From Datnioides undecimradiatus (taxonomy: Eukaryota; Chordata; Actinopteri; Lobotiformes; Datnioididae), in NCBI GenBank assembly GCA_008933995.1, contig WARS01000007.1:3598230-3662229 (forward strand): DNA of 64,000 nt. Direction: 5' to 3'. Below, piece after piece: positions 36,989 to 55,450 of the stretch (the stretch's first letter is position 1; the number at the start of each line of letters is the position of its first letter). Made by a program: the position numbers and the translations under genes. The notes under the pieces were generated by a model that worked only from the letters and a program-made list of their open reading frames with translations, did not search any database and had not been told where the DNA came from.

Positions 36989-37030
36989 CACTAAAGTCTG
37001 ATAAACACTGGTGTTCATCAGACTTTAGTG
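36989..37030. repeat. 20-bp near-perfect inverted repeat (hairpin)
   Basis: Left arm 36989-37008 (starts CACTAAAGTCTGATAAACAC), 2-base spacer, right arm 37011-37030. The arms match at 19 of 20 positions. The loop is too small for a typical microRNA precursor. It could be a cruciform-forming palindrome or the fused ends of a small transposon. Confidence 0.9.
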
Positions 37031-40000
37031 ATGAGACTTTAGGGTGTGATGGCTGATGAATGCTGCTGAATGTAGTGTGTTGGAGTGAAGGGCGTGGTGC
37101 TACAATGTACTTTTTAAACTTGATATTTTTTGCATCTGGTCATGAGGGAAATGTAGAAATGCATGGCATTCATTTAGATTTGGCATGTTGTGGAGACTGG
37201 AGCAGGGGCCAGAGGCGGGGTGTTGCTGTGTTCATATCCCACCCCCCCAAGAACCCACACAGGTTCAAAACCGCTGCTCCACCCCTGGTTAAAGGGCTTA
37301 TTTCAAACGAGTTTGCATAGAAACGGAGCTGATGACTGATAGCAGGTGGTGGCACAGAGCAAAGCTTCCTAAACTGTTTACCCAGTTCTGTATTTACAGA
37401 AGACAGTTAACACACATTTATAGGCTGACGTAAGACTGCCTGACCTAAATAGAACATAAACACACATTTACAGCAATATGCATGGAGAGATAGTCTTATT
37501 AGAAAAAAACAAATTAAATAAATGCATGATGGATTTTTGTCCAGCTTGTGTGATGGTGCATTGACTGGAAGTGACCACAGATTCATTTACACCGAAGCTC
37601 ATTAAAAATAAAACTAATTATGTAACATAAACTATAAAATGTTGAACAGCAACAAAATCAGAAATAGTTCATAAAATGTATTTCTGTTGCATTTTAATTC
37701 CTGAAATGTTTCTGTTATCCAGACCACGGTCTTCAAGTTTTTAAAACCTCTCTCCTAAATGAATTCTCAGTTCAATCCTAAGTCCACATTTTTTTTTCAG
37801 TGGAGTTCAGTCTCGGGTGTTTCTTTACCTGGCTCTGTCCTCACACCAAACGAGGTGTCGGTGTGCTGACAGTAAAATAAGTAGATGGGAAAGAAAGAGA
37901 GGGGGTGGGGGTGCTGCTGTGTGTTTTTGAGCATCCTCGGTGGCAGCAGCAGGTCGGTGGGGGGATGGGAGGTTTGGGAGGAATGTAGGGAGCAAGGCCC
38001 TCTCCCCCCTCGCGTTTTGCCTTCTCCTCTGTCTTCCTTTCTTTCTGTGTTGAGATTAGGTGTCACTGCTCCTGTGTGTGCCTCATGTTGGAACCCTTAA
38101 GTAAGAGAGTAGAGAGGTTTGTTTGTTTTGATGACTGTCAGCAGACCTCTCTGGGTGGAAATGTTTAACCACAGTCCAGTTGCTGTTACAAGCTGCAGCA
38201 GAAGGACACGAGTAATTATTAAAAACAGAAGGAAGCGGAGCTTTGGCACAGATTACCTTTCTGCAGTGCAGTGTTTCAGGTGGAAGAAGGATTATTGTGA
38301 CTATGTGTTAAAGCCAGTTTGTAAAGTTTTTCTCACATCTCTGTGGCTTTAGAATATTTTCGAAGACTGGGATGGAAAAGTGCATTTATGTGACTGCGCA
38401 CTATAAAGGGAAGGCAAAAGGAGACCTCAGCCACTCGACTGTGTGAAATTCTCCCTGAGTAAAGAACGTGACTTGTTTAGGCTTGCTTGCAATGCTTGCT
38501 GGGAAATCCTGGAATGTGTGGAATGGGGGACGGTGGTGCTTTTGCAGTTATCTGACTGCATTGAGCAGAAGTATCCTGCTATGTAACCCAACATGTCAGC
38601 GGTGCCTTTCTGGGTAGCTTTTCATGTGCAGATGAAACTACAGACAATACAAGCTAATGGGATAATGACATCTGCATTTCATTAAAAACATGAAACACAA
38701 CATACGAGTGCTGCACATAAAACAAAGATTCTGGGTTTTTTTCTTTTTTAATGTGTATGGGCTTGCTGTGTGCCTTCATCACACTATGGTTAATGAAGCT
38801 TTCTTAAAGCATACATGAAATCACAGTTTGAGAAATTGCTGAAATGGAAATGAACGGTTATTTGAACATGTGACGTTAACACAGAATAAATGTTAATTTT
38901 AAGGTAAATTGTAATGAATTATTTGTGGCTTTGGAAACATTTCTGATGAGAGGAAACCTGTTTTTCTGTCACCTTCTCTTTCAATAAAAACTATTTAATG
39001 AATGTTTTCACTTGCTCATTATTTTCTTGAAGAAAAAAACAAATGCAATAAAACAGAATGTTGTGCTTACAAAGACCTCCAGTGATTTGTTTTCGGATGT
39101 AAAAATCAAATGAAGCAGCCGGTCTGATGCCTGTATGCATGGCTGACTTGTATTAAAGAATTCAAAAACAGTGAATTAAATGCTGACAAAACAAGAAATA
39201 ATTATTTTTGTTGCATGGAAACTCAGAGGCCTGAACACATATCATCATCACAGTGTGAACAGGTTTTGCAGAATACACCTTTAATGTTGAAGGCTCAGCT
39301 TTGATTCAGTGATAAACTGATGTTTTCTCACCCTCAGTATTAAGTCATGATACATTTATTGACTATAATTTACAAACTTATAATTTGCTATATATCCAAA
39401 GACCCTAACTACTCAGACTGAATTTTCTATTACATCTAGAAAATGTCAGTTTAATGTCAGGATTAAATGTATTTTACTGTAGGTGTAGATAAAGCAGTGA
39501 ATGGCAGTAGTTGGATGCTGTTGGAGTGGGATTTCAGCAGAAAATGAAAAATTAAAATTAAAATCAAATTAATTACATTTTATTTTTTGTATTTTTCAGT
39601 CAAGTTAAAAAGGTTAAAGTTTGTCTTGTGTGAAAATCAGTGGGATTTCAATTCGGACAGCGCATGTTTTGCATTGAAAACAAAAGGTTGCACTATAAAG
39701 AGCTGATTGTTGTATTAGAATGAAATATGAAGCTGCACGCTGTCTGCAGCGCACACTTGCTTTTGGGTTAATAGATTCCGATCACTATGACGTCATCTGC
39801 ATGAATGTTTTAATAAAATAGAAATAATGCAACCTCAGCGCCGTGCAGACAGCCTCCTCTTCCTTCTGCCTGGATACTTTTATTAAAGGTGTGATCAAGC
39901 ACTGTATCATTTGATGGCAAACACATATTTCAGGCAGAGGCACATGTGAGTGAAACTCCAGCCAACAGCGTAGAGAAACTGATACTTCTCATGCCTCTGC

Positions 40001-41195
40001 AGTGCAGGTAAGCTATGTAAGTATGTGAGAAGACAGCTCTTGTATCACAGTGTATCACAGTGCAGTATACTGTCTCAAAGACATGAAGAAAAGGTTTGTA
40101 ATGCATGAGTTTTCATTGTGTGTGACCAAAAGTTCATTCAGATTTGCCTGTTAGCTCAGAGCGGAAGATATTAAAATGAATCAAAGGAAAACAGTTACAG
40201 TGTGTCCTGGGTGAGGGGTTGAGGAGCTACACTCTGGACCTGAAACAAGACAATTCTGAAGATTAGATAATAATAACTAATAACCAAAGTATGCAGGACA
40301 GAAGACCTGGCTATTGATGGCGTTAGAGACTGATACAATGACTAATAAATGATCAAATACAATTTAACTGGGACAGTTTATGTTAACATGGACCAAACAT
40401 AATGTGGAAGTGATTAAAAAAAACAGATGACTGGTCACTAGGAGACATAAAAGCAGAGGATCTGAGCAGGTGAGAAAATAAAACATGACAAATGAAAAGC
40501 AAAAAAACAAACAACAACAATAAATCCAGGTGACAAGCACACAATGACAGGGGAAATTCAAATAAACTGAAATAGCCCTCGTACAGGAAATGAAATCATC
40601 TGGGAAATGTGTGTGTGCAGGCGTGTGTGTTCGAGTGTGTTTACAAGAGGGAGGTGCCAATGAATGCAGGGGGTGTGTCCTAACATGGATTTTCCTGAAA
40701 TGTTTAATTTGAAAGGCACCAAAAACAAGGCGGCAGCAATTATCTGCAGACCATCACTGAGAGAAAATAAGAATTCACACACACACACTCACACACACAC
40801 ACACACTTAGATGTTTTGGACTCTTCAAAGTTAGTTTTTAGTGCAGGTGTGTGTAGATTTTAGTTGGCTTTAAGTCAAAGTCAGCCCTGAAGTTTACTGA
40901 TAACATTGCAGTTGTTGTTTTCTCTGTCATGAGTTTAGGCTGCCTATGCCATTAGTGGAGGATTCAACATGATTACCAATAGGCCGGTATCAGTATCAAA
41001 TATGAGACTGATCGCTGACACACTGACACTGACGAGCGGTGAAGGATCACTGTGAAATGAAATATGGGGCAGATGCTCCACAAACAAGCTGTTCCTCTTT
41101 GCAGGAGCGCAGCAGGAAAACTGCACACTGCTCCTGCAATCACATCCTGTGAGAGAGACACATCACATGTGAGCACTGATACCACACAGTATGAG

Positions 41196-41197
<2 letters not shown>

Positions 41198-41269
<72 letters not shown>

Positions 41270-41272
41270 GAG
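41198..41272. repeat. Compound GT/GA microsatellite
   Basis: About 20 GT units followed by about 17 GA units with one CA interruption. Confidence 0.95.
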
Positions 41273-41936
41273 AACACATTCCTCTCAGCTTTCTCTTGAT
41301 AAAGGTTCAGTTCTCGTGGGAGAAGGGCTATCAGAACCCAAGGGAGACGCACTCTGTATCAACTGTACAAGCAGAATATTACTCTAATGTACTCAAGTAC
41401 AATTTTAAAGTACCAGCCCTTTACTTGGGTATTTCTATTTTATGGTACTTTATTCTTCTACTCTATTACATTTTGGAGGCAAATAAAATACTTTTCACTC
41501 TGCCACATTTGATCTCTAGTTGCTTTAATTGAGATTCAAAGTGTTAAAACAAAATATAATAAACTAATATATTATGATCTAATTTAGAGTTGTGTATGAA
41601 GTAGCTGGAGCGAGCCCCTACTTCATTAAGAATGCTTAACTATTAAAGCATCATTTATTATTATCAATTAATTTAATACATAATGTTGTGAAAGGAGCAT
41701 TTTTACACTGCAAGTACCACTGCTTTAGGTGCTTTATGTGTATTTTGTTTGTATTTATTGTTGTTTACTGTTGTAGAACACGTGTTTCTCTTTGTGTTAC
41801 TGGGTAACATGTGATTTACATGGCCAGAAGAATAGAGACAGATCAGTGCTCCGTCAGATAAATACATTTTAACTTGTTTGCACATTAGTAATTCAAATTA
41901 ATTTTCATTTAGCTGCTTTACTCATAGCACACACAC

Positions 41937-41940
<4 letters not shown>

Positions 41941-41989
<49 letters not shown>
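41941..41989. repeat. CA microsatellite
   Basis: About 24 uninterrupted CA units. Confidence 0.95.
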
Positions 41990-41991
<2 letters not shown>

Positions 41992-42369
41992 TTGATCATC
42001 GGGTCTGTGAGGAGGTAATTCACTGCCATCCAGTGGACAACAGATGTTGCACAACAGGAAAACCATACTGAGTCAAGTCATTACCTCACCTGCTTCTGGT
42101 AACTTCTAGAACCCGTAGCTCTGGTTTTAGCAGCTCAAAACCCCAATGAGAACAAGTCAGATTAATTGTTTATTGAACTCTAAGAGAGGTTGCACAAACA
42201 ACAAATAAATAAAGTTAATTCTTAAAAACCATTACACAAACCTGAGATTAACAGTGCAAATGCAACACTACATACATCAACAAATTAAGACAAATGTGCA
42301 CTCATATATACAGTAACCCTGAGTCTGTTTGCTTCGAATTCTGAAATCTCAACATACGTCATAAATAGG

Positions 42370-42375
42370 TTTATT
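42370..42375 (-). terminator. Candidate poly(A) signal of the NT5C2-like gene
   Basis: Reads AATAAA on the minus strand, about 260 bases after the stop codon at 42636. Another AATAAA lies at 42169-42174. Which is used cannot be told from sequence. Confidence 0.35.
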
Positions 42376-42635
42376 AAATAAATTCATATCCACCAGGTGG
42401 AGGAAGAAGTTAGGCACAGCATGGCAGCAGCAAAGCCTTTATACAAACACAGGCGTCACCCTCATCAGTGAGACGTGTGACATCATAACACAGATCACAT
42501 TTGCCTGCAGCATCTCCACATGTTCCTCTGGGTCTCAGTCAGTTGTCTCCAGCACTGCAACAGACAGAAAAGTGGATCAACTATTCACAAAATACAGATT
42601 AAGTGAAATTCAGATGCATCATGATGACAGTTACC

Positions 42636-49568
<6,933 letters not shown>

Positions 49569-50694
49569 GCTCGGCGCTGCCGCAAACTGTTCAACTGTTA
49601 TGTTCATATGCAACTGCTCTGCGGTCTGCTGCTCAGTGCTTTTTGCCCTTAGTCATCTGGCAGGCATTTAAATGACCAAATTTACCCAAATAGTGTGGGC
49701 GTGGAGTGTTACCTTCTGCTTCTTACACGGGGCTGAATCTCCTCCCTGCGACTTTCGGCTTGTTGGTGATGTAAACTGCTTCGGGACACGCGTATTCCAG
49801 CCCCTCTGCTGTTGTATGTGTCACACGTTCGTCCTGCAAGACATTTAGCTTTGAACGTGTAGATTGCGTTATCAGAGGCGCACACATGTGCCGGAGCTGC
49901 ACGCCTGCGTAATTGGTAGGAGTTTCCCACGACAGCCAGCGCTGTGACCCGTCCTGAACTGCTGATCTGTTTTCATTCACAGTCAAACCTGTTAATCTGA
50001 ATGATTCATTTGAATTTAGTTTCACCAACAAGCTGCGCTGCAGTCTGTTGTATTTGATTAATGACACCGCTGCTGCGTGAAATATGAATCTGTTAAGAAA
50101 TCCGCAAAGGAATGTTTTCCTCTTAACACACAGTTCATGTGATTAACACACCTCATGCAAGTGTAACAACCCCTCACACACACACGCGCGCGCGCGCGCA
50201 CTTGAGGCTTGAGGACACTTGTCCTGCATGCAGCATGACGTTTATGCAACTGGACACTGGATGTTGTGATGCTTGTCTGTTTAGCCTCGGGGTTAAACAT
50301 GCAGACCCCACTGATAACCTCAAGGACCAAACCCTGTTTTAAGTTGCAAGGACAAACTGAGCGCACATAAGGACACACAAACACAAAACAACACAAATTA
50401 AACACAATAAAGAGGCAAAGAATGTTTTTTATTACAAAAAAAGACAAACAAGTTAGAAATGGACAGCTCTGGACATGGATCACAACTCTCAAAAACTAAA
50501 CTAAAGCTCTCATAAAGGTCTAAAAAAAGTTTTGAAATGAAAACTAAATGATACTGAAGCCACTTTAACTAACATTGTCTTACACCGCTGCTTTGTTTGC
50601 ACGTCTGGCTAAGTAAAATCAACAGATTGTCCGGAATAATGCAGTTCATTGATATGACTATATGAGTTTTATCTGGGTTTTATAGTTAAGTTAC
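49569..50694. other. Intergenic stretch with the probable nucleotidase promoter
   Basis: The first 400 bases upstream of the start codon are moderately CpG-rich and should hold the minus-strand promoter. A CA/CG alternating run (50175-50199) is a potential Z-DNA former. No gene recognised. Confidence 0.5.
50175..50199. repeat. Alternating CA/CG repeat
   Basis: CACACACA running into CGCGCGCGCGCG. It is strictly alternating purine-pyrimidine with a CG core, about 600 bp upstream of the nucleotidase start. Confidence 0.9.
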
Positions 50695-51520
50695 ATTCAA
50701 TTCAATTCAATTCAATTCAATTTTATTTATATAGCGCCAATTCACAACAAAAAGTCATCTCAGGGCACTTTACAAACAGAGCAGGTCTAGACCACACTCA
50801 TTACTGTTAGTTACACCCAACAGTTCCACCATGAGCAAGCACTTGGCAACAGTGGCAAGGAAAAACTTCCTTTTAACAGGCAGAAACCTTGGACAGATCC
50901 TGGCTCTAGGTGGACGGCCATCTGTCTTGACCGGTTGGGGGGGGGGGAGAACAATATAGAATAATGACAGCAAATGACAGCAATAGGCAGCTCTGGAGCC
51001 ACAGGTATCTGTAGAGAGGTACAGAGAGAGAGAGACCAGAGAGAAACAAGCACAGCACTAGGGGAGAGAGGACACAGAGTTAATGGAGTTTAAGGAGAGA
51101 GAGGGAAGAGGAGGAGTGTGGAGACGATCATGGGATGTCCCCCAGCAGCCTCGGCCTATAGCAGCATAACTAGGGGATGGCATGGATGGTGTAGTTCAGA
51201 TGGTAACTAGAGCTAGCTGTAAGCTTTGTCGAACAAGAAGGTTTTAAGTTTTACTTTAAAAGTAGAGAGGGTGTCTGCCTCTCGGACCCAGACTGGCAGC
51301 TGGTTCCACAAGAGAGGAGCCTGATAGCTAAAGGCTCGGCCTCCCATTCTACTTTTGGAGATTCTGGGAACCACAAGCAAACCTGCACTCTGGGAGCGAA
51401 GTGATCTGTTGGGTTGATAGGGACTTAGCATCTCATTGAGGTACAATGGAGCTTGGCCATTAAGGGCCTTGTAGGTAAGAAGAAGGACTTTAAAATCTAT
51501 TCTGGACTTTACTTTACATC
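50695..51520 (-). mobile_element. 5'-truncated L2-clade LINE
   Basis: On the minus strand an open frame ends at 51213 and contains RIDFKVLLLTYKALNGQAPL, SLRSQSAGLLVVPR and RAFSYQAPLLWNQLP. These are hallmarks of the C-terminal end of L2/Maui-type reverse transcriptases in fish. It is followed by the usual 3' UTR (tatatagcgccaattcac on the plus strand) and a repeated AATTG tail (50695-50720). The 5' boundary is uncertain: similarity is clear to about 51515, and the open frame runs back to 51647 over the end of the transporter gene. The fragment lacks the RT core and endonuclease. Confidence 0.88.
50722..50727 (-). terminator. AATAAA inside the LINE tail, candidate slc2a11-like poly(A) signal
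   Basis: It reads AATAAA on the minus strand within the element's 3' end. I find no other canonical signal between here and the transporter's stop codon at 51616. Confidence 0.4.
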
Positions 51521-51615
51521 CAAACAGTTTTGATCTCCCCAGTGTCCCTTCAGTGGGACTTCTCAGACTAAATGCTTGCCGTTGCAGGACCTTCATGGGA
51601 CCTGGATGGATGTAA

Positions 51616-51831
51616 TCAGAATTTGGTTTTGTGCATTTTAATTTCATCGATATTCTGCTCCGTGCCCTTTTCCCTCTGTGACCCTTCAGATTTGCAGTGC
51701 ATCTTCTGAAGCTCTGCAGCGATCTGCAGCGCCGTCAGGTTCTTGGTCTCAGGGACATTAAACCTCACGTAGAGTCCACAGCCGGCGCAAAAAAACAGGA
51801 ATATGAGAAAACAGAAGTAATCCAGATTCTC
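51616..51831 (-). CDS. slc2a11l: slc2a11-like exon 12 and stop
   Basis: Encodes TM12 (FCFLIFLFFCAGCGLYVRF), the family motif PETK and a hydrophilic tail ending MHKTKF with TGA. Acceptor ttccag. Confidence 0.95.
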   Translation of the reverse strand, partial: ENLDYFCFLIFLFFCAGCGLYVRFNVPETKNLTALQIAAELQKMHCKSEGSQREKGTEQNIDEIKMHKTKF

Positions 51832-54800
51832 CTGGAAAGGAAACATTTGTATGTTAGCATGAGTGATGCCTTTCACCTGATATCACTTCATCTCTTCTAT
51901 GCGTCGTCTGGCCTGTTTCTCAAATTTGACCAAGATGGTAACAAGCTTACCACTAAGATAGGGAAGATCATCCCCAGCAAAAACAGGCCAATCCAGTTGA
52001 GAGTGCAGGCGATAGTGTATGCAGCTGATTTGAATGACTGGGTGAATAAATCTCCCGGAAGAGCAGCTGTTACTCCAGCTGAGAGTCAAGAGCAGAGCGC
52101 TGTATACTGCCGTTATCAGTGTTAATTCAAGGAGGACATACAGAAATTGATTAATTGATTAACTGATTTATCCTGATTGATTAATGTACCTGGTCCACTG
52201 GCAAAAAAGAAAATGAAGATAAAAATGAGGACCATGCTGCAGTACGGCATCCATGACACCTGACTCTGAGGACCAATGAGTATATGAGCGAGTTGAGTAG
52301 CTGTCAGTTGTCAGTTGTTATGCTTTAAGCGTAAAACTGTGCAGATATATGTGCCTGGGTTTGTGGTGACTCACTTGCAGGTACAGAGTGACGGTGAGGA
52401 GGATCAGTGTTGCAGACATCCCGATGTATCCCCTGGACATCAGGACTTTTTTGCTTGTATTCTCAATGATCATGAACTGCAACAGCAAAACACTTTGTCA
52501 GCAGTTAGCCACAGGGGGGAGCTCTAACTTTATGATGATGAAATATTGGCGCACGGGGACTCACACAGGCCACAGAGGTGGACAGCTCACACAACCCTGT
52601 CCCCAAGGCCGTGTAACTTAACTGCTGCTCCTGGATTCCTGCCGCACGAAACACATCAAAAGAATAAAAGTACACCTGTAGAGAAGCATTGGGATGAGAA
52701 CCAGCAAATTACATGTCTGATTGCAGAATCTCCGAATGAAAGAAATTCAAAATGTATACATGTAGACAGGAAAAGACAGCTGTTAATGAAAATGTGGGCC
52801 ATATTAACATTGTGATTCATTAATGTTATGTTATCTGCGTTTAGCATTTGTGTCACAGTTCTTTAAACATATTCTTTTCAGCTCCAGGATGTCCATCTTG
52901 TTATGTTCATGCTGCACAGAAACACAATTCCATCAGTCAGCCAACGTGCTAATTTTAATTAGGTTCTTTGTTTTTGGCAAGCTGAGATAAAGTTTCAGAT
53001 GAACCAGAATCCTCCTCAGCATTTCAGCACACTTTCATCTAAAGAATGCTCTCTCAGCACTTTGGAGCTACACATGTATGGAGATCAGTGTGTTTCTTAT
53101 TACTCACAGCGTTGATGCCACAGAGCTGCAGTGTGGTGAAGGTAACGATGATGGTGAGAAGCTGCCACCGGACTGTTTTGTTCTGAATCAGCTCTATCAC
53201 TGATTGGCTGTGAACACTCTGCAAGGTAGATTTCTCCTCCAGCATCTCCTCCACCTCAAAGCTGTAGTCCTTGTTGCCCCACAGCCTTCTTAAAGCTGTG
53301 GGAGTGTGACATACAACAGATGAAGGTAGTAATAACACCATGGGCCAATTAAACGGAAATCTTTCTCACACCTTTCTCGCAGGCCTGGCGATCTCCCCTG
53401 TCCAGCAGCAGGAACCTGGGAGACTCGGGCAGTAAGGGCAGGGTGAAGAGCTGAAGTAACGCAGTGAAACCATTGAAACCAAGCAACCACGGCCACCTCT
53501 CCTGAGTTCCAAGTAGCTCCCTGAAAAACCAGCTATCAGCTGTCAGACTGTATGGTAACTGTACACACTCTACACGATCACCAGTGTGTTGTACGTGTTG
53601 TTTAAAAGGTGACTGACAGAGTTAAATATAAGTTCAGTCTTATTTTTGCAGTTTTGGCCTCCCTCTGCTAACACAGTAAGTGACTAAAAACAAGACTGAC
53701 TAAACTGAAACGATGTTCAAACCTTAAAACAAGAGCCATGGTCAACTATGGTAGTAGCTCTATGAGGGTGACCTAGCATCAGCATGCTAATATGCTAACT
53801 GTGAGCTCATGTTCCACAGGCTTACAATATATTCCATGTTAGCTCAGCACGTTAGCATGCTATATGTTGCTAAATAACACTAAATGCAAAGTACAGCTGA
53901 TGGGGTGTCACTGACCAAAGCAATGGACATATTAAAGCTTGGTCTGATGATGGTGCTAAGATTTGGTCCCTATAGGCCCTCCTACAGAGAGGACAGTGCA
54001 TTTTGAGGGCAGTTCTGTCCACATGTAAGCTGTCATTTGATCCTACCACCACCTGACCCCTTACTTGAGTCTCCACAGTATCCATGACGCCAGCCACCTC
54101 ACCTGATCCCCAGCAGCTGACCACAGAACTTTCCCAAAGAGATGAAGGTAGCGATGCTCACGCCTATCATCCCTTGCAGCCTCTTGGGGGCACATTCAAT
54201 AAGGTATATGGTGTGAGCTGAGAGACTGATTCCTAGGAGTACACAAGGGAATCGTACATTTTGACAAAAGTCAATAATGATCAATAACTGGATGACAGAT
54301 GGTCTAGGGAACCTAGAAATATAATAGTGACATGTTTAAATAGAAATCGATTGTCTGTAAGGTTAAATGGGGAGCGTGGAGTGATGGAGCAGCAATCTAT
54401 GAAGAAATGAAAGAAAAGGGGGGGTGTAATGGGTTTCCTCATACAGCACATTCACCTGAATTTATGCCATAGAGAAATCGTCCAACCATGATCATCTCAA
54501 AGGACATTGCTGTTTGGCTCAAGAGCATCAGCACCGCTCCAAATATAGCCACAAAATTGTTTAACAAAAGGCATTTCTTTCTGTGGGGGAGGGAGAACAA
54601 GACCTCTGTCTTAAAGCCTGAACCCATCAATTAAACACAAGAATCAAACAAATTAAAGTTTCATTTAGTTTGTCTTTGATGGTTATTTAAGTCATCTCCT
54701 TTCTGTTTACACTGACCTCCCAAATTTTGTGATCAGTAGACCACCCACCAGTGACCCCAGTAACCCCCCGATGCAGAAGATGGACACAGTGAAGGACCAG

Positions 54801-55450
54801 ATGAGAGAAACCTGCCACTGCTCCAATGAGACGCTGTATCTCTGCTGACCTGTTGTGTTCACCAGCTCCTTTATAAACTGCAATGATCACACATGTGGTT
54901 GGTCTCGTTTCCCTTGTATATTAATGCCAATATAACACTGGTTTCATCATGTTCATCAAGTCTTCATAACTAAAAAGTGTCCTTAAAACTCTAAAGTAAA
55001 TGAAAATCAACTTGTATATGACATCCCATGATATTCTGTAATTGTACTTACAGCAGATGGGGAAGTCATCACAGATATGCTGAATCCAAATTGAAATGTT
55101 CCACCGATGCCGGCCACAAAAATAGCAGCAATTACAACAGGACAGTCTAGCTGCACAAATCAAAGGTGAGCATGGGAACAGTAACTTAATGACAAACAGA
55201 AGTACATTTGTTTGATATTAGATCATCAAACTGTCCATTAATCCTTACAGCAAAGCTTACATCCGTAGCTATGATGAATTATTTTTGTTGGTGTTGTTCC
55301 TTCTGCAAGCTGCATGAACCTCTCAAAGCATGTGATTAAAGGTGTTGTTGGGATTAATTTTCCAATCTTTATCCTAAAAGATGCAAAATGCAAGCTAGAC
55401 ACAAAATGATTTTAAATATGACCTACCAGGAGGGTTAAGTACTGTGGCAT
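51616..55450 (-). CDS. slc2a11l: SLC2A11-like facilitative sugar transporter, GLUT11 type (complete, 12 exons)
   Basis: Major facilitator superfamily hexose carrier of the plasma or organelle membrane, class II GLUT. Join (minus strand, 5' to 3'): 55450-55427, 55150-55052, 54877-54717, 54580-54456, 54232-54103, 53520-53372, 53295-53108, 52675-52565, 52476-52375, 52265-52190, 52078-51951, 51831-51616. Phases agree: 1509 nt, 502 aa, close to human GLUT11. Landmarks are GIGGTFQFGF in TM1 (22-31), a glycosylation sequon NTT at 48-50, GRKK (94-97), GRFLYGINSG (128-137), PESPR (211-215), QLCGINAVYFYS in TM7, GPAGVT (387-392) and PETK (458-461). The usual second-half GRR/K motif is altered to TSKK (336-339). 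Fish slc2a11b is needed for xanthophore and leucophore formation in medaka. Whether this is that gene or a paralogue needs a tree. Confidence 0.93.
51951..52078 (-). CDS. slc2a11l: slc2a11-like exon 11
   Basis: Encodes AGVTAALPGDLFTQSFKSAA then YTIACTLNWIGLFLLGMIFP, spanning TM10-TM11. Acceptor tctcag, donor gtaagc. Confidence 0.94.
52190..52265 (-). CDS. slc2a11l: slc2a11-like exon 10
   Basis: Encodes SQVSWMPYCSMVLIFIFIFF then FASGP, TM10 start. Acceptor cctcag, donor gtacat. Confidence 0.93.
52375..52476 (-). CDS. slc2a11l: slc2a11-like exon 9
   Basis: Encodes FMIIENTSKKVLMSRGYIGM then SATLILLTVTLYLQ. The TM8-9 loop has TSKK where GLUT11 has VGRR. Acceptor gttgcag, donor gtgagt. Confidence 0.94.
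52565..52675 (-). CDS. slc2a11l: slc2a11-like exon 8
   Basis: Encodes VYFYSFDVFRAAGIQEQQLS then YTALGTGLCELSTSVAC. It completes TM7 and begins TM8. Acceptor tctacag, donor gtgagt. Confidence 0.94.
53108..53295 (-). CDS. slc2a11l: slc2a11-like exon 7
   Basis: Encodes the cytoplasmic loop LRRLWGNKDYSFEVEEMLEE and the start of TM7, ending TLQLCGINA. Acceptor ccacag, donor gtgagt. Confidence 0.95.
53372..53520 (-). CDS. slc2a11l: slc2a11-like exon 6
   Basis: Encodes ELLGTQERWPWLLGFNGFTA and LLPESPRFLLLDRGDRQACE, the TM6 end with the PESPR sugar-porter signature. Acceptor tttcag, donor gtgtga. Confidence 0.95.
53755..53975 (+). repeat. Degenerate teleost interspersed repeat
   Basis: The CAGCATGCTAATATGCTAAC and CACGTTAGCATGCTA words, then ctaaataacactaaatgcaa agtacagctga and gacatattaaagcttggtct gatgatggtgctaa, match a repeat I know as very common in percomorph genomes. 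It lies in the intron between exons 5 and 6 of the transporter. I do not assign a family name. Confidence 0.55.
54103..54232 (-). CDS. slc2a11l: slc2a11-like exon 5
   Basis: Encodes ISLSAHTIYLIECAPKRLQG then MIGVSIATFISLGKFCGQLL. It covers TM4-TM5 including the ECAPKRLQG family motif. Acceptor tcctag, donor gtgagg. Confidence 0.95.
54456..54580 (-). CDS. slc2a11l: slc2a11-like exon 4
   Basis: Encodes KKCLLLNNFVAIFGAVLMLL then SQTAMSFEMIMVGRFLYGIN. It covers TM3 and the GRFLYG motif before TM4. Acceptor cccacag, donor gtgaat. Confidence 0.95.
54717..54877 (-). CDS. slc2a11l: slc2a11-like exon 3
   Basis: Encodes the extracellular loop FIKELVNTTGQQRYS with one N-glycosylation sequon, then TM2 (SFTVSIFCIGGLLGSLVGGL). 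Acceptor attgcag, donor gtcagt. Confidence 0.95.
55052..55150 (-). CDS. slc2a11l: slc2a11-like exon 2
   Basis: Encodes TM1: IAAIFVAGIGGTFQFGFSIS then VMTSPSA. Acceptor gtgcag, donor gtaagt. Confidence 0.95.
55427..55450 (-). CDS. slc2a11l: slc2a11-like exon 1
   Basis: Short first coding exon, MPQYLTLL, donor gtaggt. It joins in phase to TM1 in exon 2, and short N termini of this kind are normal for GLUT11. Being only 24 bases, it is the least certain exon of the gene. Confidence 0.75.

Larger units (their letters stand above)
35469..42360. other. Intergenic DNA, no gene seen
   Basis: About 6.9 kb of AT-rich sequence between the microRNA cluster and the 3' end of the nucleotidase gene. It contains a near-perfect hairpin (36989-37030), GT/GA (41198-41272) and CA (41941-41989) microsatellites. 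No further microRNA or exon recognised. The 3' end of the microRNA primary transcript must lie somewhere here. Confidence 0.55.

Noticed and set aside
36989..37030. Hairpin as a third microRNA
   Set aside because: The loop is only 2 bases and it matches no microRNA I know.
51213..51647. 144-codon minus-strand frame as a host gene
   Set aside because: It is the C-terminal remnant of an L2-type reverse transcriptase, not a host gene.
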